DNA of 64,000 nucleotides from UBA826 sp045564655 (GTDB lineage Bacteria; Chloroflexota; Dehalococcoidia; Lucifugimonadales; UBA826): assembly GCA_045564655.1 (NCBI GenBank), contig JBJLGX010000001.1, positions 122,367-186,366 of the forward strand, in the 5' to 3' direction. Under the pieces are notes generated by a model. The model saw only the letters and a list, made by a program, of their open reading frames with translations. It made no database searches and was not told where the DNA came from. Position numbers and translations under genes: made by a program. Below, piece after piece: positions 54,086 through 63,623 of the stretch (positions are counted from its first letter, which is position 1; each line of letters starts with the position of its first letter).

Positions 54086-54114
54086 TTGACAACGTTTTTC
54101 CCTCTGCTTAACAT
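54086..54114 (+). promoter_or_regulatory. Promoter of groESL
   Basis: A perfect TTGACA (54086-54091) and TAACAT (54109-54114) are spaced by 17 nt, 69 nt before groES. A 12-bp palindrome ATTTGATCAAAT (54143-54154) lies in the leader. No CIRCE element (TTAGCACTC-N9-GAGTGCTAA) is present. AGGAGG at 54170-54175 is the ribosome binding site. Confidence 0.6.
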
Positions 54115-54183
54115 TTAAGTTCGACGTATTAAAAATAACATGATTTGATCAAATGAGTTATAAATAATTAGGAGGTATATTCA

Positions 54184-54483
54184 ATGGCTACTAAATCGGC
54201 TTTTAAGCCACTTGGAAATCGTGTAGTTGTGGAGCCTAGTGAGGGCGATGAACAGGTTAGTGCTGGTGGGATATATATTCCAGATACGGCTAAAGAAAAA
54301 CCTCAAGAGGGTACAATTGTTGCAGCGGGCCCTGGCCGTATGACAGATGATGGTAATCGGGTACCAATGGAGTTAGCAGTTGGCGATACTGTTGTGTACT
54401 CTAAGTATGCTGGTACAGAATATAAAGAGGGAGATACGGAATATTTAATCCTAAGAGAAGACGATATTCTTTTTAAAAAGTAA
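54184..54483 (+). CDS. groES: Co-chaperonin GroES
   Basis: Lid of the GroEL folding chamber, 99 residues. FKPLGNRVVVEP at the start, the mobile-loop region EQVSAGGIYIPDTAKEKPQ, GTIVAAGPGRMTDDGN, GDTVVYSKYAGTEYK and the C-terminal ILREDDILFKK are all standard. It is 25 nt before groEL, with its own strong promoter and ribosome binding site. Short, complete. Confidence 0.97.
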   Translation: MATKSAFKPLGNRVVVEPSEGDEQVSAGGIYIPDTAKEKPQEGTIVAAGPGRMTDDGNRVPMELAVGDTVVYSKYAGTEYKEGDTEYLILREDDILFKK

Positions 54484-54508
54484 TTTATTAATGATTTAGG
54501 GGGAAGTA

Positions 54509-56119
54509 ATGGCTAAGCAACTTTCTTTCAGTGAAGACGCACGAGCTGCCATGAAGCGTGGCATAGATATTATGGCAGATACTGTCGGGGTTACATTGGG
54601 CCCAAGAGGCAGAAATGTCGTATTAGATAAAAAATTTGGACCACCACAGGTTTGTAGTGATGGAGTAACCATTGCTAAAGAAATAGAACTTGAAGATTCT
54701 TTTGAGAATATGGGTGCACAGCTTCTTAAAGAAGCTGCAAGTAAGACAAATGATGTTGCCGGAGATGGTACAACAACAGCAACAGTTCTTGCTCAAGCAA
54801 TAATTCACGAAGGTTTCAAAAACATAGCTGCGGGAGCAAATCCAATGGCTATTAAAAGAGGTATTGATAAAGCAGTATCTACATTACGTAATTCTGTTCA
54901 AGATATGTCTACTTCGGTTGAAGGACGAACACAAATCGGCCAAGTAGCATCACTTTCTGCTCATGATGACGAGATGGGAAACTTGATTGCAGATGTTATG
55001 GAAAAAGTTGGTAAAGACGGAGTTATTACTGTAGAAGAATCTAAAGGACTTAATTACGAGCAAGAGTTTGTAGAAGGAATGCAGATTGATCGCGGATATA
55101 TCTCTCCTTATTTTATTACTGATCAAGATAGAATGGAAACTGCAATTGATAATCCATATATATTAATAACTGATAAAAAAATATCAGCTGTGTCTGATCT
55201 ATTACCTGCTTTAGAAAAAATATTGCAGATTGGAAAAGATGTTGTGGTGATAGCTGAAGATATTGAGGGAGAGGCATTAGCGACTTTAGTTGTTAATAAG
55301 CTTCGAGGTACTCTTAATATATTAGCTGTTAAGGCTCCTGGATTTGGAGATAGAAGAAAAGCTATGTTAGAAGATATGGCAATTCTTACAAATGCAACAG
55401 TAATAAGCGAAGAAGTTGGTAGGAAATTAGATTCTGTAACTGTTGAAGATCTTGGTAGGGCCCGAAGAGTTGTTTCTAACAAAGAAGAGACGACTTTTGT
55501 GGAAGGCCATGGTGAAGACTCAAATATTCAAGGTCGTATCAATCAAATAAGAGCTCAGATTGAAGAAACAACATCTGATTTTGATAGAGAAAAATTGCAA
55601 GAGAGACTCGCTAAATTATCAGGTGGAGTTGCAATTATAAAAGTGGGAGCTGCTACTGAAGTTGAATTAAAAGAAAAGAAGAACAGAGTAGAAGACGCTT
55701 TGTCAGCAACCAGAGCAGCTGTGGAAGAAGGTATTGTTCCAGGTGGTGGACTAGCCCTTATAAGAGCTGCGGAATCTCTAGATTCTGTTGAACTGTCTGG
55801 AGATGAACAAACAGGAGTAAATATCCTGAAAGCTGCTTTAGAGAAGCCTCTTATGTTGATTTCAGAAAATACCGGAGTCTCTGGAGAGGTAGTGTTAGAT
55901 AAAACTAAACAAGGTACAGGCGATTATGGCTATGATGCAGAAACTGGTGAATATGGAAATTTGCTAGAATTAGGCATTATGGACCCTGCTAAAGTTACAA
56001 GGGCTGCTATAGAAAATTCAGCCAGTGTGGCCGCTATGGTTTTAACAACGGAATCTCTTATTAGTGATATCCCAGAAGAAACTCCTGCTGCTCCTCCTAT
56101 GCCGCCTATGGGCTACTAA
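54509..56119 (+). CDS. groEL: Chaperonin GroEL with non-GGM C-terminus
   Basis: 60-kDa chaperonin, 536 residues. It has the equatorial ATP site VTLGPRGRNVVLDK and DVAGDGTTTATVLAQAI, the apical GYISPYFITDQDRM and KAPGFGDRRKAML, and AAVEEGIVPGGGLALIRA near the end. Instead of the usual flexible Gly-Gly-Met repeats, the tail is Pro-rich (ending APPMPPMGY). GGGGGAAG-type Shine-Dalgarno (GGGGGAAGTA) precedes the ATG. Followed by a strong terminator. Only one groEL is seen here. Confidence 0.97.
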   Translation: MAKQLSFSEDARAAMKRGIDIMADTVGVTLGPRGRNVVLDKKFGPPQVCSDGVTIAKEIELEDSFENMGAQLLKEAASKTNDVAGDGTTTATVLAQAIIHEGFKNIAAGANPMAIKRGIDKAVSTLRNSVQDMSTSVEGRTQIGQVASLSAHDDEMGNLIADVMEKVGKDGVITVEESKGLNYEQEFVEGMQIDRGYISPYFITDQDRMETAIDNPYILITDKKISAVSDLLPALEKILQIGKDVVVIAEDIEGEALATLVVNKLRGTLNILAVKAPGFGDRRKAMLEDMAILTNATVISEEVGRKLDSVTVEDLGRARRVVSNKEETTFVEGHGEDSNIQGRINQIRAQIEETTSDFDREKLQERLAKLSGGVAIIKVGAATEVELKEKKNRVEDALSATRAAVEEGIVPGGGLALIRAAESLDSVELSGDEQTGVNILKAALEKPLMLISENTGVSGEVVLDKTKQGTGDYGYDAETGEYGNLLELGIMDPAKVTRAAIENSASVAAMVLTTESLISDIPEETPAAPPMPPMGY

Positions 56120-56139
56120 AGCTTTAATAGTGTTATTTT

Positions 56140-56176
56140 AAAAGAGGCCTTTAATTTTTTAGAGGCCTTTTTTTTT
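56140..56176 (+). terminator. Intrinsic terminator after groEL
   Basis: A stem of about 13 pairs built on AGGCCT (56145-56150 with 56163-56168), with two G-U pairs, is followed by nine T. It closes the groESL operon. Confidence 0.9.
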
Positions 56177-56202
56177 GTTCATTCAATTGTTGTTAAGACC
56201 CC

Positions 56203-56232
56203 TTGCGCATATGTACGCTAACCGTACATAAT
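56203..56232 (+). promoter_or_regulatory. Likely dnaE promoter with an inverted repeat in the spacer
   Basis: TTGCGC (56203-56208) and CATAAT (56227-56232) are spaced by 18 nt. The spacer and start of the -10 contain an inverted repeat ATGTACG-N5-CGTACAT (56211-56229), an operator-like arrangement. It does not match the Gram-positive LexA box (GAAC-N4-GTTC). Confidence 0.5.
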
Positions 56233-56272
56233 CTCTATTAAGATCATTAAATAAGCTTTTAAAGGTAGTTTT

Positions 56273-59200
56273 TTGTTCACACATCTACATGTACATACGG
56301 AATATAGCATGCTTGACGGCTTAGCTAAATTAGAACCCCTTGTAGATAGAGCAAAATCGCTTAACATGAAGGCTCTTGCTATTACCGACCATGGGGGACT
56401 GTATGGTGCGATTGATTTTTATCAATTGGCAAAAAAAGCCGAGATAAAACCAATTATTGGTGCTGAAATGTATGTTGCTTCGGGTAGTCGATTTGATCGT
56501 AATCCTACTGATAAAATCCATCACCTAACTGTGTTGAGTAAAAATGAAGTAGGGTACCGTAACTTAGTTAAATTGGTTACAACGGCTAACTTGGAAGGCT
56601 ATTATAAAAAACCCAGAGTAGACAGAGAGATCCTAGAGAAATATAGTGATGGCCTTGTTGTATTGTCGGGATGTCCTAGTGGAGAAGTACCTTGGCTTAT
56701 AGCTCAAGGTAGACACGAAGAAGCACTAGATACAGCGGTCTGGTATAAAGATGTGTTTGGGTCTTATTTCTTAGAAATCATGAATCATGCAGGGGTCCCA
56801 GAATTACCTGATATCAATAAAGGTTTATTGGAATTAAATAAAAAAACAAATATTCCAATTGTTGCAACTAATGATTCACATTATATTCTCAAGAAGCATT
56901 CGGTTAATCATGATGTTTTGCTTTGTATACAAACTAATGCAAAAGTTGATGATCCTAATAGGATGCGATTTGAAGATGATTCTTACCATCTTAAGTCACA
57001 TGATGAAATGGTTGAAATGTTTTCAGAAATTCCAGAAGCTATCACTAATACTGAATTGATTGCTGAGATGTGTAATCTAGATTTAGATTTTTCTCAAGCT
57101 AGGTTGCCGGAATTCCCAGTTCCTAATCAAATGTCTTCTGATGCATATTTAAGGCAGATTTGTTTAGAAGGATTTGAAAAATTAGTACATGCGCCAACTG
57201 ATAATTATACGGAAAGACTTGAATATGAATTGGAAGTTATAAAACAAACTAGATTTGCTGAATATTTTTTAGTTGTTTGGGATATAGCTAAATTTGTTAG
57301 AAAGAATGATATATTTTTTACTGTTAGAGGTAGTGCTGCCGCAAGCCTAGTTCTCTATTGTCTTGGGGTTACAGATGTAGACCCTATGCCTTTCAGTTTG
57401 GTTTTTGAAAGGTTTTTGAATATTGAGCGTAAGGAAATGCCTGATATAGATATGGACTTTCAAGATGATAGACGCCAAGAAGTTATTAATTATTGCGCTC
57501 AAAGATATGGAAGAGAACACGTAGCACACATTATTACATTCGGAACTTTTGGAGCAAGGCAATCTGTAAGAGATGCAGGAAGAGCTTTAGGTGTTCCATT
57601 GAGTAATGTAGATAATGTTGCAAAGATGATTCCAGAAAAACTTAATATAGACTTAGAGACATCTTTAAAAGAAAGTGATTCCTTAAATGATTTTTATAAT
57701 TCGGATAGTTCAGTTAAGAAATTGATAGACACAGCTAGAGAATTAGAAGGTGTTACTCGGCATAAAAGTCTTCATGCAGCGGGAGTAGTAATATCTAAAG
57801 AACCTTTAGATGAGGTTGTTCCCCTTGAATTTACTTCTCGTGGAGATAATGAAGGGGCTGTTATGACTCAATATGCTATGGCTCCTATAGCTGCTTTGGG
57901 TTTATTGAAAATGGACTTTTTGGGATTAGTTAACCTCACTGTTTTGGCCGATTCATTTAGGCTTATTGAAGCAAATCATAATGTGAAACTTACTTTAAAT
58001 AATATACCTTTAACTGATAGGCCTACATTTGAACTTTTAGGTAGGGGAGAGACTGTAGGGGTATTTCAACTGGAAAGTGCCGGTATGACTAGGCACATAA
58101 AAGAATTGAAGCCAAATACAATAAATGATATAGCAGCTATGATTGCTCTTTTTAGACCAGGACCTATGGATCATATAGATACCTTTATTAATGCTAAACA
58201 TGGCCGTAAAGAAGTTATGTTTATACATCCTGGCCTGAAAGATATACTTCAAGAAACGTATGGGGTCATTGTTTACCAAGATCAAGTCTTACACATAGTT
58301 AGAGAGTTTGCGGGATACTCATTAGGAGAAGCAGATATTGTTCGTAAAGCTATGGGCAAAAAAGTCCCTGAAATAATGCTTGAAGAGAAAGATAAATTTA
58401 TTAATGGGGCATTAGGAAAAGGTTATTCTAACGATCTAGCGGAGTCAGTATTTAATCTTATTGAGCCATTTGCTGGATATGCATTTAACAAAGCTCATAG
58501 CGTTAGCTATGCGTTAGTTTCATATTGGACTGCATATTTAAAATCGAATTATCCTGAAGAATATATGGCTGCATTTATGAATTCTTATATTGATAAAAAA
58601 GATAGGTTGATTTCTGCTATAGCAGATTGTAGGCGAATGAATATAGATGTATTACCTCCTAATATTAATAAAAGTGATATTAAATTTAGTATTGAAAGAT
58701 CAGAAGATAAAAAATCAATACGGTTTGGGTTGGCAGGAATAAAAAATGTAGGTTCAGAAGCTTTAAAGCCTATGTTGCGTTCTAGGAATGATTACGGTGA
58801 ATTTACATCTGTCGAAGACTTTTGTAAAAATAGTGATTTTTCAAATTTAAATAAAAAAGCTGTAGAAAGTATAATTATGGCAGGGGGATTTGACGATTTT
58901 GGTGATAGGGGAGCTTTATTTGAAGTGTCAAATAAAATTATTTCATTAGGTCAAAATGAACAATATTTAAGAAATTCAAATCAGACATCTATGTTTGATT
59001 TGTTGGGAGAATCTTCAGCATCGTCTTTGGCTTCAATTGATTTACCCTTAATTAATACTAACGATCACCAAAAAAGAGTATGGGAAGTTGAGATGATGGG
59101 CATAAGCTTGTCCTCGACTACTCATTTGTCGAATATGTTGTCTATGTTGGGTGAAGATATTGTGGTAATGGTTTCACAATTAGATGCCACTCAAACATCA

Positions 59201-59827
59201 AAAAATATTTCTGTGGCTGGTCAAGTCTCAACAATTATAGATCGATCTACACGAGATGGACGACCGTTTAAAATTGTCACTTTAGAAATGTTAGATGGCA
59301 GCTTGGAAATTGTTGTATGGGAAGATGCTTTGGGGAAAACTATTGATTTATGGGAACCTGGAAGACTTTTAACAATTAAAGGATTATTAAGAGACAGGTC
59401 AGGTGAATCTACTATTAACGTAAAAACTGCAAAGGAATTAAATTTAAAGAATATGCTTAATACAAATAATTCACCTAATGACGAAACAATTACCCCGATT
59501 ACCACATCGTCTGCTAAGATAAATAACGATAAAAACGGAACAACAGATTTTCCTGGAACCAATGGAAGCCCAAAGAAAAGATTGGTTCTCCATATTAAGG
59601 AATCTGGAAGTGCCTCTGAGGATCAGATATTGATTGATGATATTAAATCTGCTCTTTTAAATTCTTTAGGGAATGATGATGTGGGATTAGAAATAGAAAC
59701 AGAATCTACCTTAGTAGTTATGGATTGGCAACCAGTTAAAGTGCAAGTCACACAAGAATTACAAGATGAACTTAATCAGATATTAGGTGACCAAGGAAAG
59801 GTTTCGATTCAGAGTCTTATGTTTTAA
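56273..59827 (+). CDS. dnaE: DNA polymerase III alpha subunit
   Basis: Catalytic subunit of the replicative polymerase, 1184 residues. An N-terminal PHP domain (HLHVHTEYSMLDG with His4, His6, His8, then AITDHGGLYG) is followed by the polymerase active site PDIDMDF (390-396, Asp391/Asp393). VRGSAAASLVLYCLG, HAAGVVISK, LFRPGPMDHID and the thumb/fingers AGYAFNKAHSVSYALVSYWT complete the core. A helix-hairpin-helix (AGIKNVG) and an OB fold (SVAGQVSTIID-like) complete the C-terminal part. The start is TTG with AGG 7 nt upstream; no better ATG exists before the PHP motif. Its end overlaps the convergent alkyltransferase gene by 11 nt. Confidence 0.96.
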   Translation: MFTHLHVHTEYSMLDGLAKLEPLVDRAKSLNMKALAITDHGGLYGAIDFYQLAKKAEIKPIIGAEMYVASGSRFDRNPTDKIHHLTVLSKNEVGYRNLVKLVTTANLEGYYKKPRVDREILEKYSDGLVVLSGCPSGEVPWLIAQGRHEEALDTAVWYKDVFGSYFLEIMNHAGVPELPDINKGLLELNKKTNIPIVATNDSHYILKKHSVNHDVLLCIQTNAKVDDPNRMRFEDDSYHLKSHDEMVEMFSEIPEAITNTELIAEMCNLDLDFSQARLPEFPVPNQMSSDAYLRQICLEGFEKLVHAPTDNYTERLEYELEVIKQTRFAEYFLVVWDIAKFVRKNDIFFTVRGSAAASLVLYCLGVTDVDPMPFSLVFERFLNIERKEMPDIDMDFQDDRRQEVINYCAQRYGREHVAHIITFGTFGARQSVRDAGRALGVPLSNVDNVAKMIPEKLNIDLETSLKESDSLNDFYNSDSSVKKLIDTARELEGVTRHKSLHAAGVVISKEPLDEVVPLEFTSRGDNEGAVMTQYAMAPIAALGLLKMDFLGLVNLTVLADSFRLIEANHNVKLTLNNIPLTDRPTFELLGRGETVGVFQLESAGMTRHIKELKPNTINDIAAMIALFRPGPMDHIDTFINAKHGRKEVMFIHPGLKDILQETYGVIVYQDQVLHIVREFAGYSLGEADIVRKAMGKKVPEIMLEEKDKFINGALGKGYSNDLAESVFNLIEPFAGYAFNKAHSVSYALVSYWTAYLKSNYPEEYMAAFMNSYIDKKDRLISAIADCRRMNIDVLPPNINKSDIKFSIERSEDKKSIRFGLAGIKNVGSEALKPMLRSRNDYGEFTSVEDFCKNSDFSNLNKKAVESIIMAGGFDDFGDRGALFEVSNKIISLGQNEQYLRNSNQTSMFDLLGESSASSLASIDLPLINTNDHQKRVWEVEMMGISLSSTTHLSNMLSMLGEDIVVMVSQLDATQTSKNISVAGQVSTIIDRSTRDGRPFKIVTLEMLDGSLEIVVWEDALGKTIDLWEPGRLLTIKGLLRDRSGESTINVKTAKELNLKNMLNTNNSPNDETITPITTSSAKINNDKNGTTDFPGTNGSPKKRLVLHIKESGSASEDQILIDDIKSALLNSLGNDDVGLEIETESTLVVMDWQPVKVQVTQELQDELNQILGDQGKVSIQSLMF

Positions 59828-60329
59828 GGTTTTCCATATTTAACAATTTTATTTTCATATTCAAATCGTTAGTTTGCCCTTGAAATCCTGTCAATTTTCC
59901 TGTTGATCCTACTATCCTGTGGCATGGAACAATGATTGGGAATTTGTTCTTAGCCATTATTTGCCCAACAGCTCTATATGCCAACTCTGAACCTGATTCA
60001 TTAGCTAACCATTTGTAACTTCTTGTTTCTCCAAAAGGGACACTTCTACAAGTTTCTAATGTTTTTTTTGAGAATTTTGAGTGTCCTGCATAATCTAGTT
60101 TTATTGAACTGAAATCAACACTGTTTCCAGAAGTATATAAATATATCTGATCTTTTAGGTATGAAAATTCTGAATCAGATTTTTTGATATTCTTACTTGT
60201 TGTATGGATAAAGGTTTCGCATTTTGATTCACTTTCACTGGGAAAAGTAATTAAGCTAATTCCATAGTTGGATTTTTTTAAACCTATCCATCCTAGTTTA
60301 GTTTTAAATGTAGTGAAAAGTGTGATCAT
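59817..60329 (-). CDS. ogt: Methylated-DNA--protein-cysteine methyltransferase family
   Basis: Suicide repair protein that removes alkyl groups from O6-guanine. About 170 residues. The C-terminal domain has VPFGETRSYKWLA, YRAVGQIMAKN, the active-site PCHR (Cys136) in FPIIVPCHRIVGS, and TGFQGQ. The N-terminal domain is divergent. A TTG five codons upstream is possible, but the ATG at 60329 is preferred; neither has a good Shine-Dalgarno. It overlaps the dnaE end by 11 nt (tail to tail) and is divergent from the GMC gene. Activity versus an alkyltransferase-like protein: Cys is present, so active. Confidence 0.9.
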   Translation of the reverse strand: MITLFTTFKTKLGWIGLKKSNYGISLITFPSESESKCETFIHTTSKNIKKSDSEFSYLKDQIYLYTSGNSVDFSSIKLDYAGHSKFSKKTLETCRSVPFGETRSYKWLANESGSELAYRAVGQIMAKNKFPIIVPCHRIVGSTGKLTGFQGQTNDLNMKIKLLNMENLKT

Positions 60330-60377
60330 TATTGATACTATCAAACCTTAGTATTTTGTGAATTAGGTGAAGTATAT

Positions 60378-61931
60378 ATGAAATATGATTTTATAATAAT
60401 TGGAGCAGGATCTGCAGGATCAGTTTTGGCATCTCGTTTGTCTGAAGATCCTAGAAAATCTGTTTTATTGTTAGAAGCTGGCTCTGATTTCTCTAAGGTT
60501 GATTACTATCCAGATGATATTAGAAATGGTAATAATCCTTGGCTTGCATCTTATGGTACGAAATATGTTTGGGGATATGAATCTATCCCAATGGCTGATA
60601 GGGAGCCGATTCCTTTGCCAAGAGGAAAAGTAATCGGAGGTTCTAGCTCTGTTAATGGACAAATATTCTTAAGAGGAATTCCAGAGGATTTTGACGAATG
60701 GGCTTCACTCGGGAATGCAGACTGGTCATATAAAGATGTTTTGCCGTATTTTAGGAAATTAGAAACAAACCTGAATTATGGTTCAGATGATTTCCATGGA
60801 GGAGATGGGCCATTACCTGTAAAAGTTTACGACAGGACTGAATTGCTTGATATTAATTCAGCTTTTATTGATGCCTGCGTTTCGTTAGGCTTCCCTTATT
60901 GTGAAGATTACAATCTTCCTGATTCTACAGGGGCGAGTCCCATGACAGTCAATAATATTGATGGAATTCGTATGAGTACAGCAATTACATATTTGGAAAT
61001 GGCTAGGCATAGACTCAATCTAACAATACGGGGAAACTCATTTGTGAAGAAGATTCTTATTAAAGACTCTAAAGCTTATGGAGTTGAAGTAGAAACATTT
61101 GGAGAAAAATTTGAAGTATACGGAAATGAGATTATATTATCTGGCGGAGCAATAAATTCACCTCAATTATTAATGCTTTCTGGTATAGGTCCCAAAGATC
61201 ATTTAGTTGAGTTTGGGATAGACTTAAAAAAAGATTTACCGGGAGTTGGACAAAATCTTAGAGATCACCCTATAGCTTTTTTATTGTTTGATTCTAATAT
61301 TTCTAATCCTGACAGATCAGTTCCACATACACAAGTTATCACTAGGTACACAGCCACTGGATCAACTTTAAGAAATGATGTCTCGATTCAACCTCTTAAA
61401 ATGAATAGTGAGCATGTGCCAGCGTATATATCTGTAGACGTAGATGATTCATGCTTTGGGTTAGGTGTTATCCTTCAAAAAGCCTTGGGAAAAGGAGAAT
61501 TGGTTTTACAATCAGATGATTTTAAAGTGCAACCTATATTAAATTATAGGTATTTAGAATTAGAAGAAGATATAAGACGAATGAGAGAAGGGGTAAAGGT
61601 TATTTTGGAAATTGCTGACACAAAAGAATATAAAGATATTATAGAAAAAAGAATTTATCCCAAAGATAAAGAGGTTGAATCTGACGAAAATATAGACAAA
61701 TGGATTAAATCTGTAGTTTGTTCGGCTCATCATTCATCTGGGACTTGCAAAATGGGACCTGTAGATGACGAGATGGCTGTTGTTAACCATCAAGGTGAAA
61801 TTTACGGAATTGACTGCTTGAGAGTAATAGATGCTTCAATAATGCCTGACGTGGTAAGTGCTAATACAAATGCAAATGTAATAATGATTGCAGAGAAACT
61901 TTCTGATTCGATATTGAACGATGGGGACTAA
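60378..61931 (+). CDS. GMC family oxidoreductase (choline dehydrogenase-like)
   Basis: FAD-dependent alcohol oxidase/dehydrogenase of 517 residues. It has the FAD motif IIGAGSAGSVLASRLSED (7-24), LLLEAG, the second GMC signature PRGKVIGGSSSVNGQIFLRG, EIILSGGAINSPQLLMLSG and a C-terminal SAHHSSGTCKMGP. The end is DASIMPDVVSANTNANVIMIAE. The catalytic His/Asn positions are in HHSSGTCKMG and NTNAN. No signal peptide. Alcohol, choline or aromatic substrates are possible. It is convergent with pntB, sharing 4 nt at their stops. Confidence 0.9.
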   Translation: MKYDFIIIGAGSAGSVLASRLSEDPRKSVLLLEAGSDFSKVDYYPDDIRNGNNPWLASYGTKYVWGYESIPMADREPIPLPRGKVIGGSSSVNGQIFLRGIPEDFDEWASLGNADWSYKDVLPYFRKLETNLNYGSDDFHGGDGPLPVKVYDRTELLDINSAFIDACVSLGFPYCEDYNLPDSTGASPMTVNNIDGIRMSTAITYLEMARHRLNLTIRGNSFVKKILIKDSKAYGVEVETFGEKFEVYGNEIILSGGAINSPQLLMLSGIGPKDHLVEFGIDLKKDLPGVGQNLRDHPIAFLLFDSNISNPDRSVPHTQVITRYTATGSTLRNDVSIQPLKMNSEHVPAYISVDVDDSCFGLGVILQKALGKGELVLQSDDFKVQPILNYRYLELEEDIRRMREGVKVILEIADTKEYKDIIEKRIYPKDKEVESDENIDKWIKSVVCSAHHSSGTCKMGPVDDEMAVVNHQGEIYGIDCLRVIDASIMPDVVSANTNANVIMIAEKLSDSILNDGD

Positions 61932-63325
61932 TCTATTTCTCGAACTTCTTTAATCATTCCTTCTATGGAATCTTTTGCATCCCCAAATAACATATTTGTT
62001 TTCTCTAGGAAAAATAAATCATTTTGAACCCCAGAAAAACCTGAAGCCATAGAGCGTTTTAACACAATGACTGTTTTAGCTTTATCAACATTTAATATTG
62101 GCATCCCATATATGGGAGAATCCTTATCAGATCTGGCACTCGGGTTTGTTACATCGTTAGCACCAACAACAATGGCGACGTCGGTTCTGTCAAATTCAGA
62201 ATTTATTTGATCTAGATCCTTTAGCTCATCGTATGGGACATTAGCTTCAGCTAGTAATACGTTCATGTGTCCAGGCATTCTTCCTGCAACAGGGTGTATA
62301 GCATATTTAACAGATATGTCACGATCTTTTAATAAACCTGCTAGTTCATTTATTTGATGTTGAGCTTGAGCAACAGCCAATCCGTACCCTGGTACAAATA
62401 TTACTGATTCGGAATATGCTAATATCATCGCTGCGTCTTCGCTAGATACTGATGTTACAGGACGATCTTCAGTCGTTTGATTAGAAGAACTTGAACTCTC
62501 TGCCCCGAATCCTCCTAGCATTACATTCATAAGTGATCTGTTCATGGCTTTGGTCATTATTCTTGTAAGTATTAATCCTGACGCACCTACAAGTGATCCT
62601 GCGATAATTAATAATGGATTTCCTAATACAAATCCGGCACCTGCACCCGCAATACCAGAATATGAATTCAGAAGGGCTACTACTACAGGCATATCTGCTC
62701 CACCAATAGGTATAACAATAAGAATTCCAAATAATAGAGACAATCCAACTAATGCATATAGATAATTTGAAGTGTCTATTTCTGTTATGCACATCATTAT
62801 TGCAATAACTATCATCGCTATGGCAATAATCGAATTTATTACATTTCTTATTGGAAGAAGTACAGGTTTGGTAGTAACTATTCCTTGAAGTTTTCCAAAT
62901 GCTATAAATGAGCCAGTTAGGGTAACTGCTCCAACTATAGTTGCAAAAGAAACTGCTGCTAATGTGAAAATTTCATTACTGGGGTCAGTCGAATAAAGGA
63001 CTTCATACATTGCAACTAATCCACTAGCGGCTCCACCAAAGGCATTAAATAGTGCTACGAGTTGTGGCATTGCAGTCATTTCTACATATTTAGCAAGTAT
63101 AGACCCAATGGTTGCTCCGATGAGTAAACCCAGAATGATCCATTCGAGATTTATATCAGTATACTTTAATGTTGTTGCAATTATTGCTATAAGCATACCT
63201 AATGCCGAAAGCCTATTGCCGCTTCGAGCTGTCGCTGGAGAAGATAACCTTTTTAACCCAATTATAAAAATTGAAGCTGATATTAGATAAAGGACATTTT
63301 CAATATTTGTTGATATGTCTATCAC
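61928..63325 (-). CDS. pntB: NAD(P) transhydrogenase subunit beta
   Basis: Proton-translocating transhydrogenase part, 465 residues. About nine membrane helices (1-270, with GGADMPVVVALLNSYSGIAG) are followed by the soluble NADP-binding domain III. That domain has VIFVPGYGLAVAQAQH (PGYG motif), AIHPVAGRMPGHMNVLLAEA, VVGANDVTNPSAR and VLKRSMASGFSGVQNDLF. It converts NADH plus NADP to NADPH using the proton gradient. It is 12 nt after the pntA2 gene. Complete. Confidence 0.96.
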   Translation of the reverse strand: MIDISTNIENVLYLISASIFIIGLKRLSSPATARSGNRLSALGMLIAIIATTLKYTDINLEWIILGLLIGATIGSILAKYVEMTAMPQLVALFNAFGGAASGLVAMYEVLYSTDPSNEIFTLAAVSFATIVGAVTLTGSFIAFGKLQGIVTTKPVLLPIRNVINSIIAIAMIVIAIMMCITEIDTSNYLYALVGLSLLFGILIVIPIGGADMPVVVALLNSYSGIAGAGAGFVLGNPLLIIAGSLVGASGLILTRIMTKAMNRSLMNVMLGGFGAESSSSSNQTTEDRPVTSVSSEDAAMILAYSESVIFVPGYGLAVAQAQHQINELAGLLKDRDISVKYAIHPVAGRMPGHMNVLLAEANVPYDELKDLDQINSEFDRTDVAIVVGANDVTNPSARSDKDSPIYGMPILNVDKAKTVIVLKRSMASGFSGVQNDLFFLEKTNMLFGDAKDSIEGMIKEVREID

Positions 63326-63337
63326 GATATACTGGCT

Positions 63338-63619
63338 CTACTTCTTACTTTTTTTAAACATAGCTAACATCCGGTCAGTTATTAAGAATCCACCAACTAC
63401 ATTGACAGTTGCAAGCACAATAGCAATTACAGAAAAAACAGTTGCTACTGTACCGTTAATATTTGAAGCAATGATTATTGCCCCCACAATCACTATTCCA
63501 GATATTGCATTTGAACCAGACATTAAAGGCGTGTGTAGGGTTGGAGGTACTTTTGTGATTACCTCATAGCCTATAAATACAGCTAAGACAAAAATTATTA
63601 TTAAAGGTATTAGTTCCAA
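63338..63619 (-). CDS. pntA2: NAD(P) transhydrogenase subunit alpha, membrane part
   Basis: A 93-residue membrane protein with three helices. EVITKVPPTLHTPLMSGSNAISGIV is the hallmark of the domain II portion that is split from the alpha subunit in many bacteria (PntAB). It ends LITDRMLAMFKKSKK. It lies 4 nt after pntA1 and 12 nt before pntB. Confidence 0.94.
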   Translation of the reverse strand: MELIPLIIIFVLAVFIGYEVITKVPPTLHTPLMSGSNAISGIVIVGAIIIASNINGTVATVFSVIAIVLATVNVVGGFLITDRMLAMFKKSKK

Positions 63620-63623
63620 TTTA

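Noticed and set aside
54053..54183. CIRCE/HrcA operator before groES
   Set aside because: The TTAGCACTC-N9-GAGTGCTAA repeat is absent; only a short ATTTGATCAAAT palindrome is present, which may be chance in AT-rich DNA.
56211..56229. LexA (SOS) box before dnaE
   Set aside because: The repeat ATGTACG-N5-CGTACAT does not fit the GAAC-N4-GTTC box reported for Gram-positive-like and Dehalococcoides LexA; kept only as an unassigned operator-like repeat.
62481..62792. A 103-codon minus-strand frame rich in Cys, Arg and Ile
   Set aside because: Same-strand out-of-frame shadow of pntB; composition is that of a shifted membrane-protein frame.
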